This document shows, in pieces, positions 18,959-29,253 of a DNA stretch of 64,000 nt. How positions within the stretch are numbered: the stretch's first letter is position 1; the number at the start of each line of letters is the position of its first letter. Source of the stretch: Pengzhenrongella sp031582905 (GTDB lineage: Bacteria; Actinomycetota; Actinomycetes; Actinomycetales; Cellulomonadaceae); NCBI RefSeq assembly GCF_031582905.1, contig NZ_CP133990.1, positions 248,001 to 312,000 of the forward strand, written 5' to 3'. A program made the position numbers and the translations under genes. The notes beneath the pieces were generated by a model, which saw only the letters and a list, made by a program, of their open reading frames with translations, was not told the origin of the DNA and made no database searches.

Positions 18959-19395
18959 CCAGCACACCGGCGCCGCGTCCCGTCCTCGCCGACCTCTCGG
19001 TGGGCGATGTCGTCGCGACCGCGGCCCTCGAGGTCGACCGGTCCCGCCTGGTCCGGTACGCCGGGGCGAGCGGTGACCTCAACCCGATCCACTGGAACGA
19101 GCGCGTCGCGACCGAGGTCGGGCTGCCGGGCGTCATCGCGCACGGCATGTGGACCATGGGCGCCGCCGTCACGGTCGTCGCCGACTGGGCCGGTGACCCG
19201 GGCGCCGTCGTCGACTACGGCGTGCGCTTCACCCGACCGGTCCCGGTGCCCGACCCTGGTGCCGCCACGGTCGCGGTGTCCGCCGCGGTCGGCGCGATCG
19301 ACGCCGACGCCGGCACGGCGCGCATCGACCTGACGGTCACCTGCGACGGCGCACGCGTCCTGGGCAAGGCGCAGGCGGTCGTCCGGCTCGGCTGA
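18955..19395 (+). CDS. MaoC-like dehydratase subunit (HadB-type, catalytic)
   Basis: 146 residues, a single hot-dog domain. The hydratase-2 motif YAGASGDLNPIHW carries the catalytic Asp and His, and IAHGMWTMGAA follows as in MaoC/HadB proteins. It is translationally coupled to the preceding HadA-like subunit. It likely hydrates or dehydrates an acyl thioester; the acyl substrate is unknown. Confidence 0.9.
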   Translation: MTSTPAPRPVLADLSVGDVVATAALEVDRSRLVRYAGASGDLNPIHWNERVATEVGLPGVIAHGMWTMGAAVTVVADWAGDPGAVVDYGVRFTRPVPVPDPGAATVAVSAAVGAIDADAGTARIDLTVTCDGARVLGKAQAVVRLG

Positions 19396-19404
19396 CCACC
19401 GACG

Positions 19405-19448
19405 CCGCTGAGCCGCGACGGTTCCTGCTCAGCGATCCGGCTCAGCGG
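19405..19448. terminator. Hairpin between convergent hadB-like and lacI-type genes
   Basis: An 11-base-pair perfect stem (CCGCTGAGCCG with CGGCTCAGCGG) and a 22-base loop overlap the stop codon of the minus-strand gene. It is probably a shared terminator. Confidence 0.5.
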
Positions 19449-20509
19449 TCCGGCGGTGGTCCGGTCGTCGTGCCGACCTGCAGGTCGACCGGCAGCACCA
19501 CCTCGGCGACCGGGCGGCCGGCCGCGAGCTCCACCGCCGCCTCGCCCGCGAGGCGGCCCTTGTCGGCGAGCGGCTGGTGCACGGACGTGAGCACGTCCGG
19601 GGCGAGCCACGGCAGCTCGATCCCGTCGAAGCCGGAGACCGACACGTCCTCGGGCACCCGCAGGCCGAGCTCGCGGGCGGCGAGGACGACGCCCGAGGCG
19701 AGCAGGTCGCTCAGCGCGACGACGGCGGTGGGCGGGTCCGCGCGGCGCAGGATCTGGTGACCCGCGCTGCGCCCGTGCTCGACGAGCGACGCGGGCGTCT
19801 CGATCACGACCTCGGGCACCACACCGGCGTCGGCGATCCCGGCCAGGCGGCGACGGGTGTGCGCGTACCCCGCACGCGTCGGGCCGTCGGCCTCCGGCGC
19901 GCCCAGCCGGCGGTCGTGCCCGTACGGCAGGGCCACCACCCCGAACCGTCGGTGCCCGAGGGCCAGCAGCTCGCGCACCATCCGCGTCGTGCCGCCGCGG
20001 TCGTCGATGCCGATGTTCGCGGTCGCCGCTCCCGGTCGCCCCGGGTCGTCGCCGATCTCCCCCTCGATCGACACCACGGGGATCCCCCGGCGGGTGAGGG
20101 CGAGCACGACGCCGTCGTCGGGACCGTTGGCCAGCACGACCACCGCGGCGTCCATGGCGGCGTTCTGCACGAGCGGTGGCACCTCGCCGGCCTCGGACGG
20201 GATGAGGAGGAGACCGAGGCTCTGCTCGCTCAGCGCGTGCGCGAGGCCGTCGAGCATCTGGGTGGAGACCGGGTCGCGGAAGCTGCGGCGCAGGCGGTCG
20301 CCCACGACGACGCCGACGATCCCCGACCGGCCGCTGCGCAGCTGCTGCCCGAGCGGGTTCGGCCCGGCGTAGCTCAGCCGGGCGGCGGCGGCGAGCACGC
20401 GGTCACGGGTGGCCGCGGCGATCGGTCCTGCGCCGGAGAACGCGAGCGACGCGGTGGAGACGGAGACGCCCGCCTCGGCGGCGACGTCGGCGAGCGTGGG
20501 TCGGGTCAC
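19442..20509 (-). CDS. LacI family transcriptional regulator
   Basis: 355 residues from a GTG behind AGGAGG. The N-terminal helix-turn-helix is TLADVAAEAGVSVSTASLAF, with the hinge helix near LGQQLRSGRSG. A periplasmic-binding-protein-like effector domain follows (IGIDDRGGTTRMVRELLALG; VSGFDGIELPWLAPDVLTSV). It is divergent from an MFS transporter across a 293-base gap containing a perfect palindrome, so it probably controls that transporter and itself. The effector, probably a sugar or nucleoside, cannot be told. Confidence 0.92.
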   Translation of the reverse strand: MTRPTLADVAAEAGVSVSTASLAFSGAGPIAAATRDRVLAAAARLSYAGPNPLGQQLRSGRSGIVGVVVGDRLRRSFRDPVSTQMLDGLAHALSEQSLGLLLIPSEAGEVPPLVQNAAMDAAVVVLANGPDDGVVLALTRRGIPVVSIEGEIGDDPGRPGAATANIGIDDRGGTTRMVRELLALGHRRFGVVALPYGHDRRLGAPEADGPTRAGYAHTRRRLAGIADAGVVPEVVIETPASLVEHGRSAGHQILRRADPPTAVVALSDLLASGVVLAARELGLRVPEDVSVSGFDGIELPWLAPDVLTSVHQPLADKGRLAGEAAVELAAGRPVAEVVLPVDLQVGTTTGPPPDR

Positions 20510-20593
20510 GTCGGTCCATCCTCCTGGGCGCGCGGTCGCTCGTCGGCGCAGCGCGCCGCCGTCGCATGCGGGCGGCGTCACACGGCGGACCGT

Positions 20594-20623
20594 TTGACGC
20601 CGCGGCCAGCGTACCGAGACACT
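20594..20623 (+). promoter_or_regulatory. Candidate promoter for the MFS transporter gene
   Basis: TTGACG and GACACT are 18 bases apart and point toward the MFS gene. The palindromic operator candidate begins 13 bases downstream, roughly at the start of transcription. The rest of the 293-base gap (20510-20802) shows no gene. Confidence 0.45.
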
Positions 20624-20635
20624 GGTCCCTCGCGA

Positions 20636-20649
20636 TCGAATCGATTCGA
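20636..20649. promoter_or_regulatory. Candidate LacI-family operator
   Basis: A perfect 14-base palindrome, TCGAATCGATTCGA, with the central CG typical of LacI-family operators. It lies between the divergent lacI-type and MFS genes and just downstream of the promoter candidate. Confidence 0.55.
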
Positions 20650-20802
20650 CGGCCGTGTCGCTCACCTCGCGCCCGCTGCGCCCCTTCCTCATGCGGCTGT
20701 TCGGGCTGAGGGGCCTCCTGTTCTCGAGCCGGCCGACGCGCCGCCCGCCGCGCACCCGCGTACCGGCACCACCGCCCGCACCACCGCCCCCGAGGTGACC
20801 CG

Positions 20803-22183
20803 ATGAGCACGACCCGCACCACGACCGTTCCCCGCGCCGTGCAGGCCGCCTCGCGCGCGGTGTTCATCGTCTTCGTGCTCAACGGCTTCAACTTCGCGAG
20901 CTGGGCGTCCCGCATCCCCGCCGTCCGCGACCAGCTCGAGCTGTCCGCCGCGCAGGTCGGCGTGCTGCTGCTCATCGGCTCGATCGGGTCGCTCCTGGCG
21001 CTGCCGCTGTCCGGCCTCGTCGTGCAGCGCCTCGGTGCCCCGCGGACGGTCCTCGCGTTCGCCGCGGCCAACGTCGCCGGCCTGCTCGTCGCCGCGAGCG
21101 GGGTCGCGGCCGGTGAGATCGTCGTCGTCGGGGCCGGGCTCGTGCTGTTCGGCGTCGGCACGGGCGTGTGGGACGCCGCGATGAACCTCGAGGGCGCGCT
21201 GGTCGAGCAGCGACTGGGCCGCACGATCATGCCGCGCTACCACGCCGGGTTCTCGGTCGGCACGATGGCCGGCGCCGGCATCGGCGCGCTGGCGGCGGCC
21301 GCGGGCACCTCCGTGCTGCTGCACCTCGCCTTCGCCCTCCTCGCCAGCCTGGCGGGCGTCGTCTGGGCCGTCCGCGCGTTCCTGCCCGCCGGGCACGGCG
21401 ACCCTGTGGCGGCCGACGCCGCCGCGGGCGTGGGGCCCGACGGCGGCGGGGCGGCGGGGGCCGGCGCCCGCGGGGCGCTGCGCGCCTGGACCGAGCCGCG
21501 CACGCTCCTCGTCGGGCTCGTCGTGCTGGCCGCGGCGCTCACCGAGGGCGCCGCCAACGACTGGGTCGGGCTGGCGGTGGTGGATGGGTTCGACCAGACC
21601 AACGCCGTCGGCGCCCTGACCTTCGGCCTGTTCGTCACGGCGATGACCGCCATGCGCCTGCTGGGCACGAAGCTGCTCGACCGCTACGGGCGGATCGCCG
21701 TCCTGCGGCTGTGCGGCGGGCTCTCGCTGACCGGCCTGCTGATCTTCGCGCTCGTGCCGTGGCTGCCGCTCGCGCTGGTCGGGGTGGTCCTGTGGGGGCT
21801 GGGTGCCGCGCTCGGCTTCCCGGTCGGGATGAGCGCCGCCAGCGACGACCCTCGCGCGCACCCGCCCGGGTGAGCGTCGTCTCGACGATCGGCTACAGCG
21901 CGTTCCTCGCCGGCCCGCCGCTGCTCGGGCTGCTCGCCGAGCACGTCGGCTACCGCGCCGCTCTGCTCGCCATCGCCGTGCCCGTCGCGATCGGACTCGT
22001 CGTCGTGCGTGCGGCCGCCCCGCTGGTCCCCGGTCCGGTCCCGCCCGGGCCGGGCGAGGCGGCACCCGCCGGTCCCGCTGACTCCACCGACCCCACCGAC
22101 CCCGCCGACCCCGCCGGCTCCGGCGCCGAGCCCGACGGACCCCGTGCGGCGGGCCGTCCGACGTCCGGCGTAGCCTCGGACGC

Positions 22184-22187
<4 letters not shown>
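20803..22187 (+). CDS. MFS transporter, frameshifted
   Basis: About 461 residues after one missing base near 21850 is restored. Twelve membrane segments are expected. The fold resembles the fucose/YbjJ-like MFS group: FASWASRIPAVRDQL near the N-terminus, MNLEGALVEQRLGRTIMPRYHAGFSVGT mid-protein. The C-terminal continuation in the next frame is VSVVSTIGYSAFLAGPPLLG, a typical last-helices motif of that group, then a Pro/Asp-rich tail with repeated Asp-Pro-Thr/Ala. The stop overlaps the murB start (ATGA). The substrate is unknown; control by the divergent LacI-type protein is likely. Confidence 0.85.
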
Positions 22188-23320
<1,133 letters not shown>

Positions 23321-23719
23321 CCTGCCCCACATCGCCGTCGTCGGCGGCGCCGCCGCGGGGGCGAGCAGCGCGCCCCGCACGACGTCGAGCACCTGGGCGT
23401 CGTCCAGCCCGGCCGCGCGCGCCTCGCCGACGAGGACGTGCGCCGCACGCGCGACGGCGTCGTCGGCCTGGGTGCGGCCGTCCGCGACCACGGTGCCGGT
23501 CCGGCGGCGCGTGGTGACCACGCCCCCGGTCTCGAGCTCGCGATAGGCCCGGGCGACCGTCCCGGCGGCCACGCCGAGGTCGCTGGCCAGCGCCCGGATC
23601 GTGGGGAGCCGGTCACCGGCGCGCAGGCGGCCGGCTGCGACGTGGGCGAGCACCTGGGAGCGGATCTGCTCGAAGGGCGGGACGCCCGACGCGAGATCGA
23701 CCTCCAGCTGGAGCGTCAC
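23321..23719 (-). CDS. GntR family regulator (YtrA/YhcF type), 3' end unresolved
   Basis: It starts at a GTG overlapping the stop of the membrane-protein gene (GTGA). The winged helix is clear: PPFEQIRSQVLAHVAAGRLR, then DRLPTIRALASDLGVAAGTV and AYRELETGGVVTTRRRTG. A short C-terminal helix region follows (VLVGEARAAGLDDAQVLDVVRG), as in the small YtrA-like group. No stop appears in this frame before it runs antisense through murB, so a frame break probably hides the true end. The end given is the murB boundary. Next to a membrane protein and a dyad, it is likely autoregulatory. Confidence 0.78.
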
Positions 23720-24651
23720 GCGGGGGTCCGGTCCCGGTGCTCGGCCGGGGCGGGTCGCAGCTCGCCGACCGCGGTCGCCGGCACGAGCGCGATCACGAGC
23801 CCGGCCAGGGCGACCACCAGGCCGAGGACGACCGCGGCGGTGCCGAGATGGTGCATCGGCAGCAGCTCGGCCACCTCGCCGTCGAGCCCGTACCGCGTGC
23901 CGACGTTCCGCAGCGGTCCGCCGGCGACGAGCAGCACGCCGGCCGCCGTCCAGGCGAGCACGAGCTGGGCGCCGCGCAGGGCCCGGTGCGCCGACAGGCG
24001 ACGCAGCGCGAGGTCCCACGCCGGGTCGGCGTCGGACACCACGGGGCGCCGAGCCACGAGTCGCAGCAGCCCCTCCGCAGCGAGGAGGACGACGGCGACC
24101 GCCAGCATCAGCGGCACCCCGTAGTACCAGCCGGGGAAGGGACTCGCGCTCCTGGAGCCGAGGTCCCACGTGCGGGTCAGTGCGCGCCCGTCGTCCGCGA
24201 CGAGGCCGCAGGCGACGAGCGTGACCACCGCGAGCAGGGCCCAGGCCCACGTCACCCGGCGCAGCCGGCCGGGTGCGACGTCCCGGGCGGTGCGACGCGC
24301 GAGCGGGGCGCGGCGCACGGTGCCGGACGGTCGCGGCCAGGTCGCCTCGCCGACCACCTGGACGGCCGCGAACGCGAGTCCGGCGACCGCGGGCACGAGG
24401 CCGAGAAGGACGCCCTGGGTGAGGTCCGCGGGGCGGCCGGCGACCAGCGTCGGCCCTGCGGCCAGGGTCAGCACGAGCGCCACCAGGGCGATCGCATGCA
24501 CGACGGCGGCGTGGCGCCGAGCGGCCTCGGCCGCACGGGACGGCGGCGGGGCGGGCGCGCGCACCCCCACGACGGCCACCGCGACCAGGGCCACCAGACC
24601 CGCCAGCACGAGCGCGGCGAGGAGCAGGACGATCAAGCCGGGACCTGCCAT
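23716..24651 (-). CDS. Multi-pass membrane protein of unknown function (GntR-linked)
   Basis: 311 residues from the ATG at 24651, chosen because AGGAGG lies just upstream; the frame extends to 24669. About seven hydrophobic segments are visible (LIVLLLAALVLAGLVALVAV at the start, then blocks near VLTLAAGPTLVAG, AWALLAVVTLVACG, LMLAVAVVLLAAEG, LVLAWTAAGVLLVAG and VVLGLVVALAGLVIAL). It resembles the DUF1648-like membrane proteins that accompany YtrA-type GntR regulators, but I see no diagnostic motif. It shares an overlap with the GntR gene downstream. Confidence 0.75.
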   Translation of the reverse strand: MAGPGLIVLLLAALVLAGLVALVAVAVVGVRAPAPPPSRAAEAARRHAAVVHAIALVALVLTLAAGPTLVAGRPADLTQGVLLGLVPAVAGLAFAAVQVVGEATWPRPSGTVRRAPLARRTARDVAPGRLRRVTWAWALLAVVTLVACGLVADDGRALTRTWDLGSRSASPFPGWYYGVPLMLAVAVVLLAAEGLLRLVARRPVVSDADPAWDLALRRLSAHRALRGAQLVLAWTAAGVLLVAGGPLRNVGTRYGLDGEVAELLPMHHLGTAAVVLGLVVALAGLVIALVPATAVGELRPAPAEHRDRTPA

Positions 24652-24675
24652 GGGGACCTCCTGGAGCATCGTCCA

Positions 24676-24703
24676 TCAATGTATCGAGTGATTGACACAA
24701 TGA
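24676..24703. promoter_or_regulatory. Imperfect 28-base dyad, candidate GntR operator
   Basis: The stretch starting TCAATGTATCGA and ending GACACAATGA has nine of fourteen pairs complementary. It lies 25 bases upstream of the membrane-protein/GntR gene pair and is AT-rich compared with its surroundings. Autorepression by the GntR protein is a natural reading. Confidence 0.45.
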
Positions 24704-24722
24704 TGCCTCGGTGTCCGGTCCG

Positions 24723-25768
24723 TCAAGCGTGGACGGTGCCGCCCTGGGCCCCGACCGGCGCCAGCCAGTCCTCGACGGCGGCCAGGGCACGGCCCCGGGT
24801 GGCCTCCGACGCCCGCGACGCCCGGATCGACCCCTGGCCAGGTCGGCCAGGGCGTCGTCCTCGAACCCGTGCACCTCCCGGGCGACCGCGTACTGGTCGA
24901 CGAGGCGCGAGCCGAACAGCAGCGGGTCGTCGGCGCCCAGGGCGATCGTCGCCCCGGCGTCGACCAGGGCCCGCAGCGGGACGTGCGCCGGCTCCGCGTA
25001 CACGCCCAGCGAGACATTGGACGCCGGGCACAGCTCGAGCGCGATGCCGTCGGCGACGAGGCGCTCGAGCACCCGGGGGTCCTCGGCTGCCCGGACCCCG
25101 TGCCCCAGCCGGTCCGGACGCAGGTGCGCCAGGACCTCGCGCACGTGCGCCGGCCCGAGGAGCTCCCCGCCGTGCGGGACGGACGCGAGCCCGGCGTGGC
25201 GGGCGATGGCGAACGCCGGCCCGAACTCGGAGGTGTCACCGCGCCGCTCGTCGTTGCTCAGCCCGAAGCCGACCACCTCACCCGGCCCGTCGCCCGCGTA
25301 CCGGGCCGCGAGGCGCGCGAGGGTCCGCGCCTCGAGCGGGTGCCGCATGCGCGACGACGCGACGACGACGCCGACCTCCACGCCGGTGGTCGCGGTGGCG
25401 GTGCGGGCGGCGTCCAGCACGATCTCCAGCGCCGGCGTGACGCCGCCGACGAACGGCGCGTAGGACGTGGGGTCGACCTGGATCTCCAGCCGCAGCGACC
25501 CCTCGGCGGCATCGTCCTCGGCGGCCTCCTGCACGATGCGGCGCATCGCGGACTCCGAGCGCACGCAGGCCCGCGCGGCGTCGTACAGCCGCTGGAAGCG
25601 GAACCAGCCGCGGTCGCCCGGGGCGATCTCCAGCGGGTCGCCGTCGAGGAGGGCGGCCGGGACGCGCACGCCGGTCTGCTCGGCGAGGTCGGCCAGGGTC
25701 GACGTCCGCATCGACCCGGTGAAGTGCAGGTGCAGGTGGGCCTTGGGGAGCCGGACGAGATCGCGCAT
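24723..25768 (-). CDS. add: Adenosine deaminase family protein, frameshifted
   Basis: About 348 residues after a lost G near 24843 is restored; the frame then continues SIRASRASEATRGRALAAVE to the stop. Metal ligands HLHLHFTG are at the N-terminus. SVPHGGE corresponds to the HAGE site, RLGHGVRAAEDP follows, and LGADDPLLFG carries the two catalytic/metal aspartates. The enzyme deaminates adenosine or a related purine. The HFTG and HGGE variants are typical of an actinobacterial add-like subgroup, so adenosine itself is likely but not certain. Confidence 0.87.
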
Positions 25769-25887
25769 CGCGGTCAGTGTGCCAGCCGGGACGATGCCGC
25801 ACGTGGCGGGCCGGTGCGCGGCCGGGCCGCCCCAGGGGTCGGCGCGCCGGCCGGTGGACGCTGGACGGCACCGACGTCGGGCGGGCG

Positions 25888-27123
25888 CTACTCGGCTTCC
25901 GCGAGCAGGCGCTGGATGCGCGTGACGCCCTCCGCGAGGTCGTCGTCACCCAGGGCGTAGGACAGCCGCAGGAAGCCGCTCGGGCCGAACGCCTCACCGG
26001 GCACGACGGCGACCTCGGCGTGCTCGAGGATCACCGCGGCGAGGTCCGCGGACGTCGACACCGTCGTCCCGCGCAGGGTGCGGCCCAGCAGGCCCTCGAC
26101 GCTGGGGTAGGCGTAGAACGCGCCCTGCGGCGTGGGGCAGACGACGCCGTCGATCGCGGACAGCATCTCGACCATCGTGCGGCGGCGGCGGTCGAACGCG
26201 CCGCGCATCGCGTCCACGGCCGAGAGGTCACCGGTCAGCGCGGCGATCGCGGCGCGCTGCGAGACGTTGGCGACATTCGACGTCAGGTGCGACTGCAGGT
26301 TGGTGGCGGCCTTGGTGACGTCGGGCGGGGAGATCATCCAGCCCACCCGCCAGCCGGTCATCGCGTAGGTCTTCGCGACGCCGTTGAGCACGATCGTGGT
26401 GTCCGCCAGCTCGGGGACGACCTGCACGATCGGCGTGAACGCCGCGTCGTCGTAGGTCAGGTGCTCGTAGATCTCGTCCGTGAGTACCCAGATGCCGTGC
26501 TCGTGCGCCCAGCGGCCGATCGCCTCGGTCTGCTCGGCGGAGTAGACGGCGCCGGTCGGGTTGGACGGCGAGCAGAACAGCAGCGCCTTGGTCCGCTCGG
26601 TGCGCGCCGCCTCGAGCTGCTCGACGGTGACCAGGTAGCCCTGGTCCACGCCGGCGAACACCTCGACCGGGACGCCGCCCGCCAGGCGGATCGCCTCGGG
26701 GTAGGTGGTCCAGTACGGGGCGGGCAGCAGGACCTCGTCGCCCGGGTCCACGACGGCCGCGAACGCCTGGTAGACCGCCTGCTTGCCGCCGTTGGTGACG
26801 AGCACCTGCGACGGCGACACCTCGTACCCCGAGTCCCGCAGCGTCTTCGCGGCGATCGCCTCCCGCAGGGCGTTCAGCCCGGCAGCGGGGGAGTAGCGGT
26901 GGTTCGCCGGGTCGCGCGTCGCCGCTGCGGCGGCCTCGACGATGTAGTCCGGGGTGGGGAAGTCGGGTTCGCCCGCGCCGAAGCCGATGACCGGCCGGCC
27001 GGCCGCCTTGAGGGCCTTGGCCTTGGCGTCGACCGCGAGCGTCGCGGACTCCGCGATGGCGGCCAACCGGGTGGACACCCGGCGGCGGTCGGCGGGCTGA
27101 GGGGCGGCGGCGGGTGTGTTCAC
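25888..27123 (-). CDS. Aspartate/aromatic aminotransferase, class I
   Basis: 411 residues from the GTG at 27123, which has GGAG nine bases upstream; other starts at 27129 and 27138 are possible. This PLP enzyme has FGAGEPDFPTPDYI, the NGGKQAVYQ cofactor loop, SPSNPTGAVYS, TDEIYEHLTYD, the Schiff-base lysine in AKTYAMTGWRVGW, and the C-terminal FLRLSYAL arginine. It fits the type Ib aspartate aminotransferases. Location next to tRNA-Trp and secE is conserved in Micrococcales. Confidence 0.93.
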   Translation of the reverse strand: MNTPAAAPQPADRRRVSTRLAAIAESATLAVDAKAKALKAAGRPVIGFGAGEPDFPTPDYIVEAAAAATRDPANHRYSPAAGLNALREAIAAKTLRDSGYEVSPSQVLVTNGGKQAVYQAFAAVVDPGDEVLLPAPYWTTYPEAIRLAGGVPVEVFAGVDQGYLVTVEQLEAARTERTKALLFCSPSNPTGAVYSAEQTEAIGRWAHEHGIWVLTDEIYEHLTYDDAAFTPIVQVVPELADTTIVLNGVAKTYAMTGWRVGWMISPPDVTKAATNLQSHLTSNVANVSQRAAIAALTGDLSAVDAMRGAFDRRRRTMVEMLSAIDGVVCPTPQGAFYAYPSVEGLLGRTLRGTTVSTSADLAAVILEHAEVAVVPGEAFGPSGFLRLSYALGDDDLAEGVTRIQRLLAEAE

Positions 27124-27279
27124 GGTCACGCGCTCCATCTTGGCACGCGCGGGTCGTTCGACCCGCGGCCCCCACTCGCGTACTGTGGTCCCTCGGTGGA
27201 CGTCCGCCATGATCAAGCGCGCCTGCGAGGCGGTATCCTCGTTGCTCGGCTCGGTCGAACGGCGTCGATCGACCACCGA

Positions 27280-27352
27280 AGGGCAGTGGCGCAATTGGTA
27301 GCGCACCGGTCTCCAAAACCGGCGGTTGCGAGTTCGAGTCTCGCCTGCCCTG
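27280..27352 (+). tRNA. tRNA-Trp (CCA)
   Basis: Acceptor AGGGCAG/CTGCCCT, anticodon loop CTCCAAA (CCA), T-arm GCGAGTTCGAGTCTCGC, discriminator G. Its place immediately before secE is a conserved actinobacterial arrangement. A TATCCT box at 27234-27239 may be its -10 element. Confidence 0.96.
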
Positions 27353-27469
27353 CGCACGCGGCAGCCCGGTCGGCCTCAGGCCGGCCGGGTTACCTCCAGG
27401 CCTGACACGTGCCGGTCCACGTGCCGGATGCCAGCACCCGGCCACACCACGAGACGTAGGGACGAACCT

Positions 27470-27763
27470 GTGAGCGAATCCGCACCCGCTGCGGCGTCCG
27501 GCGCCGGCGGCGCCGCCGCCGACGGTGCGCACACTGCCCGCAGCGCGCCGGAGAAGGACAGCGGTCGGGGCAACGTGTTCGCCCGCATCGCGCTCTTCGT
27601 CCGCCAGGTCGTGGCCGAGCTCAAGAAGGTCGTCCGCCCGACCCGGTCCGAGCTGTTCACCTACACGTCCGTCGTGCTGGTCTTCGTGGTCGTCGTGATG
27701 GCCTTCGTCACGGTGCTCGACCTCGGCATCGGTCAGGTCACGCTGTGGGTCTTCGGCGACTGA
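27470..27763 (+). CDS. secE: Preprotein translocase subunit SecE
   Basis: 97 residues from GTG. An Ala/Gly-rich N-terminal extension precedes the conserved SecE segment FVRQVVAELKKVVRPTRSEL and a single membrane helix (YTSVVLVFVVVVMAFVTVLD). SecE clamps SecY in the translocon. It is the first protein of the secE-nusG unit. Confidence 0.95.
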   Translation: MSESAPAAASGAGGAAADGAHTARSAPEKDSGRGNVFARIALFVRQVVAELKKVVRPTRSELFTYTSVVLVFVVVVMAFVTVLDLGIGQVTLWVFGD

Positions 27764-27860
27764 GCCCCGCCCGGTCCGGCGCCCCGCGGGCGACCGACGT
27801 CGCGCCACGAGCGCAGGCGTGTCCATGAACGACGGCATTCCCCAGAAAGCAGGTCACGAC

Positions 27861-28697
27861 GTGTCCCAGGAGTCGCAGGAGCAGACCGCCGGCACCCCCG
27901 CCGAGGCGGAGCTCGAGGACGCTCTCGCCTCGATCGGTGCCGTCGAGTCCGCCCACACCACCGACGAGCTCGACCCCGCCGACGAGGCGTCCACCGAGGA
28001 CGTCACGGCCGACGAGCCCGAGGCCCCGGCGACCGCCGACGAGCCGGTCGCTGACGAGCCCGCAGCCGACGACGTCGTCGTCCCCGCGGAGCCCGAGGAG
28101 GTCGACCCGGTCGAGGAGTTCAAGAAGGACCTGCGCCGCCAGCCGGGCGACTGGTACGTCATCCACTCGTACGCCGGGTACGAGAACCGCGTGAAGACCA
28201 ACCTGGAGAACCGCATCCAGAGCCTCAACATGGAGGACTACATCCACCAGGTGGAGGTCCCCATGGAGGAGGTCACCGAGATAAAGAACGCGCAGCGCAA
28301 GATCGTGCGCCGCGTCCGGATCCCGGGGTACGTCCTGGTCCGCATGGACCTCACGGACGAGTCGTGGGGCGCGGTGCGCCACACGCCCGGCGTCACGGGC
28401 TTCGTCGGTCACACGCACCAGCCGGTGCCGTTGACCCACGACGAGGTCTTCTCGATGCTCGCGCCGACGCTCGCGCCCAAGGCCCCCGCGGTCGGTGGCG
28501 GTGCCAAGCCCGCGGCCGAGATCAAGGTCGACTTCACGGTCGGCGAGTCGGTCACCGTCACCGACGGCCCGTTCGACACGCTGCCCGCCTCGATCTCCGA
28601 GATCAACGCCGAGAGCCAGAAGCTCAAGGTGCTCGTGTCCATCTTCGGCCGGGAGACCCCGGTCGAGCTGTCGTTCAGCCAGGTCGCCAAGATCTGA
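27861..28697 (+). CDS. nusG: Transcription termination/antitermination factor NusG
   Basis: 278 residues from the GTG at 27861, chosen for the AAAGCAGG site 7 bases upstream; in-frame starts at 27819 and 27825 also exist. An acidic Ala/Asp/Glu N-terminal extension of about 90 residues is typical of actinobacteria. The NGN domain follows (DWYVIHSYAGYENRVKTNL; RKIVRRVRIPGYVLVRMDL), and then the C-terminal KOW domain (VTVTDGPFDTLPASISEI). It binds RNA polymerase and links it to ribosomes or Rho. Confidence 0.95.
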   Translation: MSQESQEQTAGTPAEAELEDALASIGAVESAHTTDELDPADEASTEDVTADEPEAPATADEPVADEPAADDVVVPAEPEEVDPVEEFKKDLRRQPGDWYVIHSYAGYENRVKTNLENRIQSLNMEDYIHQVEVPMEEVTEIKNAQRKIVRRVRIPGYVLVRMDLTDESWGAVRHTPGVTGFVGHTHQPVPLTHDEVFSMLAPTLAPKAPAVGGGAKPAAEIKVDFTVGESVTVTDGPFDTLPASISEINAESQKLKVLVSIFGRETPVELSFSQVAKI

Positions 28698-28710
28698 CCG
28701 GCAGGCGACG

Positions 28711-28728
28711 GGCCGCCCTCGGGCGGCC
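28711..28728 (+). terminator. Compact hairpin between nusG and rplK
   Basis: An 8-base-pair GGCCGCCC/GGGCGGCC stem with a two-base loop lies 14 bases after the nusG stop. There is no U-tract. It may be a weak terminator or a processing site. Confidence 0.4.
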
Positions 28729-28811
28729 GCACTCTGCTGGCCGGTCGCGCGCCAGCACTGCAACCGGGTCATCGCCCACGGCGTCGGCCCACAACACGAA
28801 CGGAAGGCATC

Positions 28812-29242
28812 ATGCCCCCCAAGAAGAAGGTCACCGGCCTGATCAAGCTCCAGATCAAGGCCGGCGCCGCCACCCCGCGCCGCCGATCGGTCCGGCGCTC
28901 GGTCAGCACGGCGTCAACATCATGGAGTTCTGCAAGGCCTACAACGCGGCGACCGAGGCCCAGCGAGGCAACGTGATCCCGGTGGAGATCACGGTCTACG
29001 AGGACCGCTCCTTCACCTTCATCACGAAGACCCCGCCGGCCGCGGAGCTCATCAAGAAGGCCGCCGGTGTCGGCAAGGGCTCGCCCACGCCGCACACCGT
29101 CAAGGTCGCGACCCTCACGGGTGCGCAGGTCCGCGAGATCGCCACGACCAAGCTCGAGGACCTCAACGCCAACGACCTCGCCGCCGCCGAGAAGATCATC
29201 GCCGGCACCGCCCGCTCCATGGGCATCAAGGTCGAGGGCTGA
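28812..29242 (+). CDS. rplK: 50S ribosomal protein L11, frameshifted
   Basis: 143 residues once one G lost near 28877 is restored, giving KAGAATPAPPIGPALGQHG. Both halves are canonical: MPPKKKVTGLIKLQIKAGAA, then NIMEFCKAYNAAT, TVYEDRSFTFITKTPPAA and AGTARSMGIKVEG. Because L11 is a single-copy core protein and the break is in a GC run, a sequencing error is far more likely than loss. It binds 23S rRNA at the GTPase centre. Confidence 0.93.
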
Positions 29243-29253
29243 CCCTCGTCACC

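Noticed and set aside
22080..22160. Asp-Pro-Thr/Ala repeat at the MFS C-terminus as a separate element
   Set aside because: It is a short low-complexity tail in frame with the transporter and only approximately repeated, so it is not reported as a repeat.
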